A stretch of DNA of 64,000 bases from Paracoccaceae bacterium. GTDB taxonomy: Bacteria; Pseudomonadota; Alphaproteobacteria; Rhodobacterales; Rhodobacteraceae. Under the pieces are notes generated by a model, which did not search any database, was not told the DNA's origin, and saw only the letters and a program-made list of their open reading frames with translations. This document shows positions 1-7,946 of the stretch, in pieces (within the stretch, counting starts at the first letter, position 1; every line of letters starts with the position of its first letter). The stretch is from positions 1-64,000 of the forward strand of contig JAFWNM010000034.1 in assembly GCA_017510335.1 (NCBI GenBank), written 5' to 3'. Position numbers and translations under genes: made by a program.

Positions 1-1
1 G

Positions 2-1177
2 CGCCGCGCCGCCCGCGCGCGCAGCCTGCGCGGGCACACGGCGTTGCGCATGGCGATGGGGGCCATCGGCAACCCGCGCGAAGGGGCAGGGGCTGTCATT
101 GTGTCGCTGGGGCTGGGGTTGACGGTGCTTGCGGCTGTGGGGCAGATTGACAACAACCTGCGCCGCGCCATTACCTCCGATCTGCCCGACCGCGCGCCCA
201 GCTACTTTTTCCTTGATATCCAGAACACCCAGCTTGACGGGTTTCTGGACCGGCTGGCACAGGACGAAAACGTAACCGATGTGCAGACCGCCCCCATGCT
301 GCGCGGCGTGGTCACTGCGCTGAACGGCATTCCATCGCGCGACCATCCGGCCAGCGGGCATTGGGTTCTGCGCGGGGATCGTGGCGTCAGCTATTCTGCG
401 GTGCTGCCACAGGGTGCGGAACTGGTTGCGGGCGAATGGTGGGCTGAGGATTACAGCGGCCCCCCGCTTGTCAGCTTTGCGATTGAAGAAGCGCAGGAAC
501 TGGGGCTGTCCTTGGGCGACACAGTTACTGTCAACATCCTTGGCCGCGATATCACAGCCACGATTGCCAGCTTCCGCAGCGTCGATTTCTCGACCGGCGG
601 AATCGGGTTCGTGATGGTCATGTCCCCCCACCCCATCAGCGCCGCGCCGCATACGCATATTGCCACCGTCTATGCCGCAGAAGCCGCCGAAGGGGCCATT
701 TTGCGCGATTTGTCCAACGCATTCCCCAATATTACCGCGATTCGCGTGCGCGAAGCGGCAGAACGTGTGACCGAAGCCTTGTCCACCATGGCCACAGCCA
801 CCAGTTTTGCGGCCCTTGCAACATTGTTGACGGGGTTTGTGGTGCTGATTGGCGCAGCGGCGGCGGGCGAACGCGCGCGCGTGTTCGAGGCGGCTGTGAT
901 GAAAACGCTTGGCGCGTCGCGGCGTGGCATTCTGGCCAGTTTCGCGCTGCGGTCCGCGCTGATGGGGGCAGCGGCGGGCAGTGTGGCGCTGGGCGCAGGG
1001 GCGCTGGCCAGTTGGGCGGTCATGCGGTTCGTGATGGATGCCAGCTATCAGTTTGAATGGCTGCCCGCGATTTCCATCATAGCCGGCGGCGTGCTGGCAA
1101 CATTGCTTGCAGGGCTGGCTTTTGCGTTGCGCCCGCTTGCTGTGCGCCCTGCGCGTATATTGCGTGCGCAGGACTGA
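2..1177 (+). CDS. ABC transporter permease, FtsX/YbbP type (5' truncated)
   Basis: C-terminal part of a large FtsX-like ABC permease; the reading frame is open back to base 2, so the gene begins outside the window. The visible 392 residues show a first membrane segment just after an arginine-rich cytoplasmic stretch (LRLA..N-type motif), a periplasmic domain of roughly 200 residues, then three closely spaced membrane segments ending in a basic tail (RPARILRAQD), which is the usual FtsX C-terminal layout. The family moves or extracts lipoproteins or other envelope substrates using a separate ATPase, which should lie upstream. It ends 44 nt before crcB1, so the three genes may be co-transcribed. 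The substrate cannot be told from sequence. The family call is firm; the YbbP sub-assignment is an inference from the arrangement. Confidence 0.85.
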   Translation, partial: RRAARARSLRGHTALRMAMGAIGNPREGAGAVIVSLGLGLTVLAAVGQIDNNLRRAITSDLPDRAPSYFFLDIQNTQLDGFLDRLAQDENVTDVQTAPMLRGVVTALNGIPSRDHPASGHWVLRGDRGVSYSAVLPQGAELVAGEWWAEDYSGPPLVSFAIEEAQELGLSLGDTVTVNILGRDITATIASFRSVDFSTGGIGFVMVMSPHPISAAPHTHIATVYAAEAAEGAILRDLSNAFPNITAIRVREAAERVTEALSTMATATSFAALATLLTGFVVLIGAAAAGERARVFEAAVMKTLGASRRGILASFALRSALMGAAAGSVALGAGALASWAVMRFVMDASYQFEWLPAISIIAGGVLATLLAGLAFALRPLAVRPARILRAQD

Positions 1178-1221
1178 CCGGACGCATTCCCAAGCATGGG
1201 CAAGCAGGGTATAGCTTGCCC

Positions 1222-1653
1222 ATGCAGGCGGATCTGACCCTTCTGATTAGTGTGGCCCTTGGCGGGGGATTGGGCGCAATTGCGCGCGCGGCGCTGTCGT
1301 CATGGCTGGCGCGGCGTGTGCATGTGGCATGGGCCACGCTGGTGGTGAACCTGACGGGCAGCGCTGCGCTGGGACTGGTTTTCGGGGGGCTTCTGGCAGG
1401 GGCGGACAGTGCTGCATTGTCCATTGTTGCGGCAGGCGCCCCGCCGGTGCTGGCAGTGTTCACGCTTGGTGTGCTGGGCGGCTACACAACCGTGTCGACA
1501 TTGGCGCTGCAGGTCCTGACACAATGGCACGAAGGACACAGACGCGCGGCATACGCCAACGCGCTGGGGTCGGTTCTGGCCGGTCCGGTGGCGGCGGGCA
1601 TGGGCGTGGCTGTCGGGCTGGCCGGTTTCTCGCCGCTGGGCTGGGCGGTCTGA
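1222..1653 (+). CDS. crcB: Fluoride channel subunit, CrcB/Fluc family, first of tandem pair
   Basis: 143-aa protein with four predicted membrane helices and the CrcB fold signature: a Gly-rich first helix (GGGLGAIARAALS), the VNLTGSAALG segment, and the loop before helix 3. Fluc channels are dual-topology dimers that export fluoride passively. In this copy the usual phenylalanine box (GFTTFST-like) reads GGYTTVST, so Phe is replaced by Tyr and Val. The ATG at 1222 was chosen because the family homology starts there; upstream in-frame codons overlap the permease gene. The next crcB starts 2 nt after its stop, so a heterodimer of two fixed-topology subunits is likely. I see no fluoride riboswitch in the 44-nt gap before it. 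Confidence 0.88.
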   Translation: MQADLTLLISVALGGGLGAIARAALSSWLARRVHVAWATLVVNLTGSAALGLVFGGLLAGADSAALSIVAAGAPPVLAVFTLGVLGGYTTVSTLALQVLTQWHEGHRRAAYANALGSVLAGPVAAGMGVAVGLAGFSPLGWAV

Positions 1654-1655
1654 TT

Positions 1656-2024
1656 ATGGGCGCTTTCCTTCTTGCAGTGGGTGTTGGCGGGGCTCTGGGC
1701 ACGGGCGCACGCGTTGCGCTAAGTCTGGCTGCGCTGCATCTGCTGCCGGAATATGGTGTCCTGGCCACGCTGGGTGCCAATGTTCTGGGGGCGGCGTTGA
1801 TCGGGTTCCTTGCAACGCGCGCATTTGGCCCTGTGGCGCGCGCGCTGATGATGACAGGGTTCTGCGGGGGCTTTACCACGTTTTCGCTGTTTTCTGTAGA
1901 AGTGCTGATGCTGCTGGAACGCAGCGTGCTTGCTGCGCTGGGCTATGGTGCGGTGTCGGTGGTGCTATGGATTGGCGCAGCAGCGCTGGGCTATCGGCTG
2001 GGGTCCCGTCCGTCCGGGGCGTGA
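1656..2024 (+). CDS. crcB: Fluoride channel subunit, CrcB/Fluc family, second of tandem pair
   Basis: 122-aa, four-helix CrcB protein. It carries the near-canonical motif GFCGGFTTFS with both box phenylalanines, and the ANVLGAALIG segment matching the Asn-containing pore helix of the family. It begins 2 nt after the first crcB stop, so translation is probably coupled. Known tandem Fluc pairs form heterodimers with one subunit in each orientation; the difference in the Phe box between these two genes fits such specialisation. Nothing resembling a terminator was seen in the 110 nt downstream. The family call is certain; heterodimer formation is inferred. Confidence 0.9.
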   Translation: MGAFLLAVGVGGALGTGARVALSLAALHLLPEYGVLATLGANVLGAALIGFLATRAFGPVARALMMTGFCGGFTTFSLFSVEVLMLLERSVLAALGYGAVSVVLWIGAAALGYRLGSRPSGA

Positions 2025-2133
2025 AAGCGGCCTTTACGCCGTCTGGTCGGGCATATGAGCGTCGCTTGATATTCGATTGATCTGCTTGAAACTAGTTTGG
2101 TTCAGCACCCTGTTTCCGCGTCATGCTGGGATA

Positions 2134-3198
2134 TCACCATTCGTCGGATTTCAGCATCATTTCCAGCGCGTTTTTGAATTCATCCACCGGCACAGTATAC
2201 GAGGCGTTATATTCATCACGTTTGCGATTCAACGTAAGAGTAGGTTCAACAGAAATACACCGTAGTTCACTGCCAGTCACTTTTGCAAGGTTCGAAAACG
2301 AACAAAAACCAGTGGAATGTGAATATATCCAACTTAATATTCGCGTTCTTTCCTGGCAGAAAAGCGTATTTGCAAAAGCTGCGCCCGATGCGCCTATAAT
2401 GAACTCTGCACTGTGAAATAGTTCTACCTGATCTTTGAATGATAGCCGTTCTGGATAAACAATTTCAAATCCGTGGGCCTTGACGATAGAAATCAGTTCA
2501 TCTTGATTATATGATCTTGTGGTCTTGCTGCGTGCAAGAAACACGCGCTTGTTGATATTGCGCGGCAAAACGCCCAAATTTTGTAGTATTCTTGACCTGA
2601 ACGCGAGGAGTTGGGTTGCGTGGTAGGAGTAGTATTCTGCTTTGATTTGGTGGTTTTTATGTAGGTAGATCGGCTCAAGAACTGCCTTGCCAATCACGAT
2701 GATTTTTTCAAAGCTATGAAGTCGATGGGGTATCGAAATAACCCTTCGCTGCCCGCGGACGGTATCAAGGCTATCTTTGAATTGATTAATCTTAAGCACG
2801 CCTTCAGGCACGATTAACGGTAGGTCATGATATTTATCTGGCAGGTCGTGTGACAGATGCGCCAAAGGTAAAAACTCGATCAGCCAATGATACCAATTAT
2901 CTACGCCAGCGCCGAAGATCATGATCCCAGATGGGGCAGGCTTGGGTTCCGGTTGGAAGACAACGCCCATATTGCAATCGTTTTTCCAGAACAGAACGCA
3001 TCCATCACTTATATCGAAATTGGGGTTCTCCAGATAATAATCTGGAACATATACCTTGTCGCCTTGCAAAAACACGGAGCTTTGCGGGTGCGTCTGAACG
3101 GAATTGAGTAATTTGTAATCAATTGACGCAATTATTCCGGGGATCTGTCGCTTTTCCCCGCCAACAGCCTGGGGGGGCTTCACATACAAATTCCTCAT
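2134..3198 (-). CDS. GT61-family glycosyltransferase (reading frame lacks its N-terminus)
   Basis: 354-aa frame with the features of glycosyltransferase family 61 (DUF563): the NWYHWLIEFLPL block near residue 100, a central RVFLARSKTTRSYNQDE block, and the C-terminal EFIIGASGAAFANTLFC motif. These enzymes add sugars to surface polysaccharides or glycoproteins. Base composition is much lower in GC than all neighbours, pointing to horizontal transfer. The ATG at 3198 is probably not the true start: the frame +1 to it continues upstream with a protein-like sequence (see 3199-3419), and the two frames join at a run of seven C residues (G-run at 3171-3177 on the + strand). So this is either a pseudogene, a phase-variable gene, or carries sequencing errors. 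It has no partner genes for polysaccharide export in the window. Confidence 0.75.
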   Translation of the reverse strand: MRNLYVKPPQAVGGEKRQIPGIIASIDYKLLNSVQTHPQSSVFLQGDKVYVPDYYLENPNFDISDGCVLFWKNDCNMGVVFQPEPKPAPSGIMIFGAGVDNWYHWLIEFLPLAHLSHDLPDKYHDLPLIVPEGVLKINQFKDSLDTVRGQRRVISIPHRLHSFEKIIVIGKAVLEPIYLHKNHQIKAEYYSYHATQLLAFRSRILQNLGVLPRNINKRVFLARSKTTRSYNQDELISIVKAHGFEIVYPERLSFKDQVELFHSAEFIIGASGAAFANTLFCQERTRILSWIYSHSTGFCSFSNLAKVTGSELRCISVEPTLTLNRKRDEYNASYTVPVDEFKNALEMMLKSDEW

Positions 3199-3419
3199 CA
3201 GGTGCTAAATATCCAACCTCTTTTGCAACATCGCTTAGCCCGACGATAGGAAGGACCCTGCCGCCCCTTCGTGATTGTGACAGGCGACGCAGTAAAAAAG
3301 ATTGAAGCAGCGTCAGTTGAAGATCAGGCTTTCGGTCACGAATAATACTTTCGAAGACTTTGCGGAAAAACTTCCACTTTTTCTTACTGATTTTTTTTTA
3401 AAATAAATTTTTTCATCAT
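3199..3419 (-). pseudogene. Out-of-frame 5' portion of the GT61 glycosyltransferase gene
   Basis: Reading the minus strand, an ATG at 3419 (second ATG at 3416) opens a basic peptide MMKKFILKK that hits a run of nine A (T-run 3391-3399 on +). One base fewer there leads into a frame reading KWKFFRKVFESIIRDRKPD and later RVLPIVGLSDVAKEVGY, then LAPDEEFVCEAPP, which runs into the C7 tract. One C more there leads directly into QAVGGEKRQIPG of the downstream frame. The corrected product would be about 427 residues, normal for GT61. The intermediate frame has no ATG, GTG or TTG of its own, so as sequenced it should not be translated independently. This reconstruction was done by eye from the bases. 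Confidence 0.6.
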
Positions 3420-3609
3420 GCGGCACCCAGAATTTTGATGATACTATCATTTTTGGGTCAAGGATGCGTCGTGTTCAGGCGACTGGTTAAGTTTAGTAAA
3501 ACCTGTGAATGGCATAAAGCGGATGGATTTCTTGACATTTCGGCTGGTTTGGAAACCATTGAATGGGAACCACGCAGGGGCGCGCTGAAAGCGTTTCAGG
3601 ACATTCCGC

Positions 3610-3630
3610 AAAAAACCCGAAACGCTTTCG
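3610..3630 (-). terminator. Probable intrinsic terminator of the fabABI operon
   Basis: On the minus strand a short hairpin (CGAAA-GCG-TTTCG) is followed by GG and six T, about 25 nt after the fabI stop. A second copy of the same stem sequence lies at 3587-3597 in inverted orientation, so a longer alternative hairpin (3587-3629) is also possible. Confidence 0.5.
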
Positions 3631-3655
3631 CGCGGTAAAACAGGCATGCGCGCAG

Positions 3656-4444
3656 TCAGATATTGTCGACCTGCGGCATGCCCATGACGTGGAACCCGCC
3701 ATCGACATGGATAATTTCGCCGCTGGTGAAGGCCCCGTAATCCGACGCCAGATAGACAGCCGTGCCCCCCACGCTTTCCAAAGTGGCATTGCTGCGCAAG
3801 GGGGCGTTGGTTTCGGTGTGGCGATAGGTCTTGCGCGCCCCCCCGATGGCGGCACCTGCAAGGGTTTTCATGGGGCCGGGGCTTATGGCATTGACGCGAA
3901 TCCCCTCTGGCCCCAGATCATTGGCCAGATAACGCACCGAACTTTCCAGCGCCGCCTTGGCCACGCCCATGACGTTGTAAAACGGTGTCACCTTGTTGGA
4001 CCCCTGAAACGTAAGCGTCAGAAGCGTGCCACCATTGGGCATCATTTCCGCTGCGCGCCGCCCCAGATCGATAAAACTGAAGCAGCTGATTTCCAGCGAA
4101 TGCTTGAAATTCGCGCGGCTGGTGTCGCGGAAGCGGCCTGCAAGTTCGGTCTTGTCCGAAAACGCGATGGCATGGACCAGAAAATCCATACTGCCCCAGC
4201 GTGTTTTCAGCGCGTCAAAGCACGCATCAAGCGATGCTTCATCGGTGACATCCACATCCAGCAAAATGTCGGACCCGACCGAAGCTGCAAGCGGTTCCAC
4301 CCGCTTGCCAAATGCCTCTCCCTGATAGGAGAAGGCCAGCTCCGCGCCCTGATCGGCCATCGCTTTGGCAATGCCCCACGCGATGGAACGTTCATTGGCG
4401 ACGCCCATCACCAACCCGCGTTTTCCGGCCATCAAGCCGCCCAT
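3656..4444 (-). CDS. fabI: Enoyl-[acyl-carrier-protein] reductase (NADH)
   Basis: 262-aa short-chain dehydrogenase of the FabI type, which performs the last reduction in each fatty acid elongation cycle. The N-terminal nucleotide-binding region reads GLVMGVANERSIAWGIA, and the catalytic pair is Tyr156 and Lys163 (YNVMGVAK), the same spacing and numbering as Escherichia coli FabI. SPGPMKTLA forms the substrate loop. The ATG at 4444 gives a start 10 nt after the fabB stop and a normal length. It is the last gene of the fabA-fabB-fabI operon, the usual arrangement in Rhodobacterales, and is followed by a probable terminator at 3610-3630. Confidence 0.96.
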   Translation of the reverse strand: MGGLMAGKRGLVMGVANERSIAWGIAKAMADQGAELAFSYQGEAFGKRVEPLAASVGSDILLDVDVTDEASLDACFDALKTRWGSMDFLVHAIAFSDKTELAGRFRDTSRANFKHSLEISCFSFIDLGRRAAEMMPNGGTLLTLTFQGSNKVTPFYNVMGVAKAALESSVRYLANDLGPEGIRVNAISPGPMKTLAGAAIGGARKTYRHTETNAPLRSNATLESVGGTAVYLASDYGAFTSGEIIHVDGGFHVMGMPQVDNI

Positions 4445-4454
4445 GGCATGCCCC

Positions 4455-5684
4455 TCAGTCACGCAGCGCACTCATGATAAGGGTTGCGTTGGTTCCGCCG
4501 AACCCGAAACTGTTGGACAGCACGGAATCCAGGTCCACATCCTCGACCAGACGGGTTGCGATTTCGCCTTCGCGGATGGCGGGGTCCAGTTGCGTGACAT
4601 TGGCCGATGCCGTGATAAAGCGCCCCTGCATCATCAGCAGTGAATAGATCGCTTCCTGCACGCCCGTGGCCCCAAGGCTGTGGCCCGTCAACGATTTGGT
4701 GGATGAAATGGGCGGCACGTTCCCTTCACCGAAAATGCGCCGGATCGCTTCCACTTCGGTGACGTCGCCCGCAGGTGTCGATGTGCCATGCGCGTTGATA
4801 TAGCTGACCTTGCGCCCCTCGGGCAGGGTGGACAGCGCCAGCCGCATGGACCGTTCCCCGCCTTCGCCAGAAGGGGCAACCATGTCATGCCCGTCAGACG
4901 TGGCACCATAGCCGGTGACTTCGGCATAGATTTTTGCGCCGCGCGCCTTGGCGTGTTCCAGTTCTTCCAGCACGACAACCCCGCCACCGCCGCCAATCAC
5001 GAACCCGTCGCGTGTCGCATCAAATGCGCGCGCTGCGGTTTCGGGCGTGTCGTTATATTTCGATGACATGGCCCCCATCGCGTCAAACAGGCAGGACAAT
5101 GTCCAGTCCAGTTCTTCCCCGCCGCCCGCGAAGACGATGTCCTGTTTGCCCATCTGAATCAGTTCCGTGCCATTCCCGATGCAATGCGCCGAGGTTGAAC
5201 AGGCCGAAGTGATGGAATAGTTCACACCCTTGATCTTGAACGGTGTTGCAAGGCAGGCCGAGTTTGACGACGACATGCAGCGCGTGACCATGAATGGCCC
5301 CATGCGCTTGGGGCTGCCCTTTTCGATGACAATCTTGTGCGCCTGAAAGAAGTTCGAGGTGGACGGCCCCCCCGACCCCATGATCAGGCCGGTGCGTTCA
5401 TTCGACACATCGCTGTCATCCAGTCCGGCATCAGCAATGGCCTGTTCCATCGACAAGAAATTATAGGCCGCACCCGGCCCCATGAAGCGCAGGTTGCGCT
5501 TGTCGATATGATCTTCCAGCGTGATTTGCGGCATGCCGTGGATCTGGCTGCGAAACCCGTGTTCGGCATATTCAGGTGCGAAGACAATGCCTGATCGTCC
5601 AGCGCGCAAGCTGGACGCGACCTCATCGGCAGAATTCCCTAGGGGCGAGATGATCCCCAGCCCGGTAATGACAACGCGACGCAT
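4455..5684 (-). CDS. fabB: 3-oxoacyl-[acyl-carrier-protein] synthase I
   Basis: 409-aa condensing enzyme that elongates acyl-ACP and, with FabA, is needed for unsaturated fatty acids. The Cys-His-His catalytic triad is visible: Cys162 in [10 protein letters not shown], His299 in [11 protein letters not shown] and His335 in [12 protein letters not shown]. The N-terminus [10 protein letters not shown] and the glycine-rich C-terminal [13 protein letters not shown] are standard. It sits 31 nt downstream of fabA and 10 nt upstream of fabI. Assignment as FabB rather than FabF rests on the fabA neighbour and the [13 protein letters not shown] active-site context. Confidence 0.95.
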   Translation of the reverse strand: MRRVVITGLGIISPLGNSADEVASSLRAGRSGIVFAPEYAEHGFRSQIHGMPQITLEDHIDKRNLRFMGPGAAYNFLSMEQAIADAGLDDSDVSNERTGLIMGSGGPSTSNFFQAHKIVIEKGSPKRMGPFMVTRCMSSSNSACLATPFKIKGVNYSITSACSTSAHCIGNGTELIQMGKQDIVFAGGGEELDWTLSCLFDAMGAMSSKYNDTPETAARAFDATRDGFVIGGGGGVVVLEELEHAKARGAKIYAEVTGYGATSDGHDMVAPSGEGGERSMRLALSTLPEGRKVSYINAHGTSTPAGDVTEVEAIRRIFGEGNVPPISSTKSLTGHSLGATGVQEAIYSLLMMQGRFITASANVTQLDPAIREGEIATRLVEDVDLDSVLSNSFGFGGTNATLIMSALRD

Positions 5685-5715
5685 GGGCGTCCCTCCCTGT
5701 TGTTGGATCGGCGCT

Positions 5716-6225
5716 TCAGCTTTCCGACAGCGCGACTTTCATATCCTTGACCATATAGATGACATCGCCATCCGCCTCTACAATGCCATCGGCAACACCC
5801 ATGGTCAGGCGGCGTGTTTGCAGTGCTTTGGTGAAATCCACCTTATAGGTCAGCATTTTGCGATCCGGGCGCACCATGCCCGTCAACTTGACTTCGCCAA
5901 CCCCAAGGGCGTAGCCGCGCCCCTGCCAGCCACGCCAGCCCAGATTGAACCCTGTCAACTGCCACAACCCGTCCAGTCCCAGACAGCCCGGCATGATTGG
6001 GTTTCCCGGAAAGTGGCAGTCAAAAAACCACAGATCCGGCGTAATGTCGAATTCCGCCACCACATGACCTTTGCCATGCGCACCACCATCGCCCGAGATT
6101 TCGGTGATCCGGTCCATCATCAGCATCGGGGGGGCTGGCAGTTGCGCATTGCCCGGGCCGAACAATTCGCCGCGCGCGCAGGCCAGCAGGCCCTCTTTGT
6201 CGAAGGATGTCGGGAATTGGGACAT
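5716..6225 (-). CDS. fabA: 3-hydroxydecanoyl-[ACP] dehydratase/isomerase
   Basis: 169-aa bifunctional hot-dog-fold enzyme that dehydrates 3-hydroxydecanoyl-ACP and isomerises the product, starting unsaturated fatty acid synthesis. Active-site His71 ([11 protein letters not shown]) and Asp85 (GLDGLWQL) match E. coli His70 and Asp84. The ATG at 6225 is preceded by a GGAG ribosome site and gives the family's normal N-terminus MSQFPTSF; in-frame ATGs further upstream would add 17 unusual residues. First gene of fabA-fabB-fabI, transcribed away from irr across a short intergenic region that holds a 20-bp palindrome. Confidence 0.96.
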   Translation of the reverse strand: MSQFPTSFDKEGLLACARGELFGPGNAQLPAPPMLMMDRITEISGDGGAHGKGHVVAEFDITPDLWFFDCHFPGNPIMPGCLGLDGLWQLTGFNLGWRGWQGRGYALGVGEVKLTGMVRPDRKMLTYKVDFTKALQTRRLTMGVADGIVEADGDVIYMVKDMKVALSES

Positions 6226-6315
6226 GAAACTCTCCTGCATGGGTTTTCTTCCTCTAGCACCGTGCTGCAAAGTCATGCAAGCCCGCGCATCATGACAGAT
6301 TGCGACCGTTGCAAG

Positions 6316-6335
6316 TGAATTTCATTTGAAATTCA
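6316..6335. promoter_or_regulatory. 20-bp perfect palindrome between fabA and irr, candidate operator
   Basis: The arms TGAATTTCA and TGAAATTCA face each other across a 2-nt TT spacer and are perfectly complementary. It lies about 90 bp before the fabA start and 26 bp before the likely irr start at 6362, in a stretch otherwise without genes. It does not match the published Irr box core (TTTRGAA...) closely, nor a Fur box. It may be an operator for Irr autoregulation or for a fatty-acid regulator; this is inference. Confidence 0.5.
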
Positions 6336-6361
6336 TGTCCACTACGCCCTATATACACGTT

Positions 6362-6799
6362 ATGGATACTGATTTTTCGCAATTGAACGACGAAGCCCTG
6401 AAAAAAGGGTCCGACTGGCTGGCGCGCGCAGGCGTTCGGCCAACCCGTCAACGCCTGTCATTGGCGGGTTTGCTGGTGGGCGACGGGCATGACCGGCATG
6501 TTACCGCCGAAAGCCTGTTTCTTGCTGTCAAGGACAGCGGAGAGTCGGTGTCGCTGGCCACTGTCTACAACACCTTGCGGGCATTTTGTGACGCGGGGCT
6601 GATGAACGAGATCACAGTTGATGCCACGCGGTCCTATTTTGATACCTGCGTGGAAGAGCATCCGCATTATTTCTGGGAAGACAGCCAGCAATTGACCGAT
6701 GCCCCGTCAGGCGAGGTGGCGTTTTCCCGCTTGCCATCAGCGCCCCACGGTGCCGAGATATCGCGCGTGGACGTTGTGATCCGCCTGCGCCGCAAATAG
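6362..6799 (+). CDS. irr: Iron response regulator Irr (Fur family)
   Basis: 145-aa Fur-superfamily transcription factor. A winged-helix domain fills residues 15-85 (GVRPTRQRLSLAGLL ... SLATVYNTLRAFCDAGL), followed by a dimerisation domain with the metal/heme-type motif HPHYFWED at residues 100-107. Irr controls heme synthesis and iron use in alphaproteobacteria and responds to heme rather than free iron. The N-terminal GCP heme regulatory motif of Bradyrhizobium Irr is absent, as in other Rhodobacterales. ATGs at 6326 and 6335 are also in frame but overlap the palindrome at 6316-6335, so 6362 is preferred. The fabA/irr divergent pair is typical for the order. Confidence 0.9.
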   Translation: MDTDFSQLNDEALKKGSDWLARAGVRPTRQRLSLAGLLVGDGHDRHVTAESLFLAVKDSGESVSLATVYNTLRAFCDAGLMNEITVDATRSYFDTCVEEHPHYFWEDSQQLTDAPSGEVAFSRLPSAPHGAEISRVDVVIRLRRK

Positions 6800-6881
6800 T
6801 CCAATTTGTCGTTTTTTTGAACTTGCGTGCGCACAGGTCTTGTGGACTTATAAGGCGTGAGAATTGCTTTTCGGGGGAACA

Positions 6882-7352
6882 ATGCGTTTTATACTTTCCG
6901 CTTGTGTTGCGCTGGCAGTGTCGTCTTCTGGTGCCGCGGCCAAGGATTGCCCGGATTTCACCATCGAAGCCCGTTATGACCTTAGCTATAGTGAAGATGA
7001 CCTGTGGTCTGAACGCACGCACTCCATCGCGGCGGGTGGTTCGGTGGAATTGTGGAACTGTTCGCGCTTTGATGGGTCCGGCTATGTCGCGCGCCAGCCG
7101 GATTTCAACATGTTCCTGACCCGCAACAACAAGGATCGCATGATCCGTTTCAAGGTTAGCGGTGACGAAGGGTGTGATACCGTTTTGCTAATCAATACCC
7201 CCAGCGGAAGCTGGTTGTTCAATGATGATGATGACGGGATCGACCCTGTTATCCGCGTGCGTTCTGCGGAAACAGGGCGCTACGATATATGGGCAGGAAC
7301 CTTCGGCCCGGATATCTGCATGAGCACCTTGCATATCGAAGCTTTCCCCTAA
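6882..7352 (+). CDS. Conserved exported protein, PPC-like beta domain
   Basis: 156-aa protein with a clear Sec signal peptide (MRFILSACVALAVSSSGAAA, cleavage before KDC). The mature part has four or more cysteines, an acidic loop FNDDDDG and a C-terminal block GRYDIWAGTFGPDICMS. Blocks of the form tyrosine-aspartate-x-tryptophan-x-glycine occur in prepeptidase-like beta domains and in small exported proteins of Rhodobacteraceae. The acidic loop looks capable of binding calcium, which is inference. The ATG at 6882 follows a GGGGGAA ribosome site and starts the signal peptide. No function is assigned; it probably works in the periplasm. It converges with the DUF1643 gene across a palindromic repeat. 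Confidence 0.75.
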   Translation: MRFILSACVALAVSSSGAAAKDCPDFTIEARYDLSYSEDDLWSERTHSIAAGGSVELWNCSRFDGSGYVARQPDFNMFLTRNNKDRMIRFKVSGDEGCDTVLLINTPSGSWLFNDDDDGIDPVIRVRSAETGRYDIWAGTFGPDICMSTLHIEAFP

Positions 7353-7362
7353 AACGGCTTGA

Positions 7363-7405
7363 AGCATGTTGCTCAAATGTGGGAACCGGTTTTGAGCAAC
7401 ATGCT
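7363..7405. repeat. Dispersed palindromic element, copy 1
   Basis: A perfect 15-bp inverted repeat (AGCATGTTGCTCAAA and its complement) flanks a 13-nt loop TGTGGGAACCGGT. A close relative is at 22587-22629. The loop-plus-arm pattern GTGGGAACCGGTTTTG matches a family of dispersed repeats common in alphaproteobacterial intergenic regions. It fills the gap between two convergent genes, and its right end touches the DUF1643 stop codon, so it may act as a two-way terminator. Confidence 0.8.
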
Positions 7406-7933
7406 CTAATACACCCACAGCATTGGTTGCACAGTATACCCTATGTAAAGCGGGTGTTTGGGGTGGCCTGCTTTGCTTAACCCCAGATGCCATAAATCCC
7501 GCCCTGTTGCACGCAGCAGGGTTTCAACCTGCGCGCCGCGGTCCAGATGCGCCCCATGCGTTCCCCACGCGCAGATGATCCGGTCCGCCCATGGCGCGCT
7601 TTGCGCGATTGCCGCATCGTTCAACGGCCCGACAGGATCGGATGTGGCGCGCATGACGCACGGATCAGTCGCGCGGAAGGCGAAAATATTGCACACCCGG
7701 AAGGCACCGAACCCAAGTGCCCGCGCGCGGCGTTCACAGCGTTCCACTGTCGGGTCATTCTGGACTTCGGTTGCGGTTGACGGGTTGAGCATGACAAACA
7801 GCACCCGCCCCGCATTGGCATCCCATTCGCGCGTCAGAAGATAGCGAAACGCCTCGCAGCGGGAATACACGGCCACTGACGGGGCGTCGCCTTTCACATG
7901 GCTGCGGATAACAACATCGCGCAGCTCTGTCAT
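7406..7933 (-). CDS. DUF1643 family protein
   Basis: 175-aa protein with the DUF1643 hallmarks: VLFVMLNPSTATEVQNDPTV near residue 45, RARALGFGAFRVCNIFAFRA, the CAWGTHG turn, and the C-terminal LGLSKAGHPKHPLYI. The conserved Asn, Asp and Arg residues suggest a nucleotide- or nucleic-acid-related activity, but the function of the family is not established. It starts 13 nt after the truB stop, so it is likely co-transcribed with the rbfA-glycosidase-truB set. The stop codon abuts the palindromic repeat at 7363-7405. Confidence 0.85.
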   Translation of the reverse strand: MTELRDVVIRSHVKGDAPSVAVYSRCEAFRYLLTREWDANAGRVLFVMLNPSTATEVQNDPTVERCERRARALGFGAFRVCNIFAFRATDPCVMRATSDPVGPLNDAAIAQSAPWADRIICAWGTHGAHLDRGAQVETLLRATGRDLWHLGLSKAGHPKHPLYIGYTVQPMLWVY

Positions 7934-7946
7934 TTCTGATGCGCTT

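Noticed and set aside
1178-1221. Possible fluoride riboswitch before crcB1
   Set aside because: The gap is only 44 nt and lacks the conserved pseudoknot pattern.
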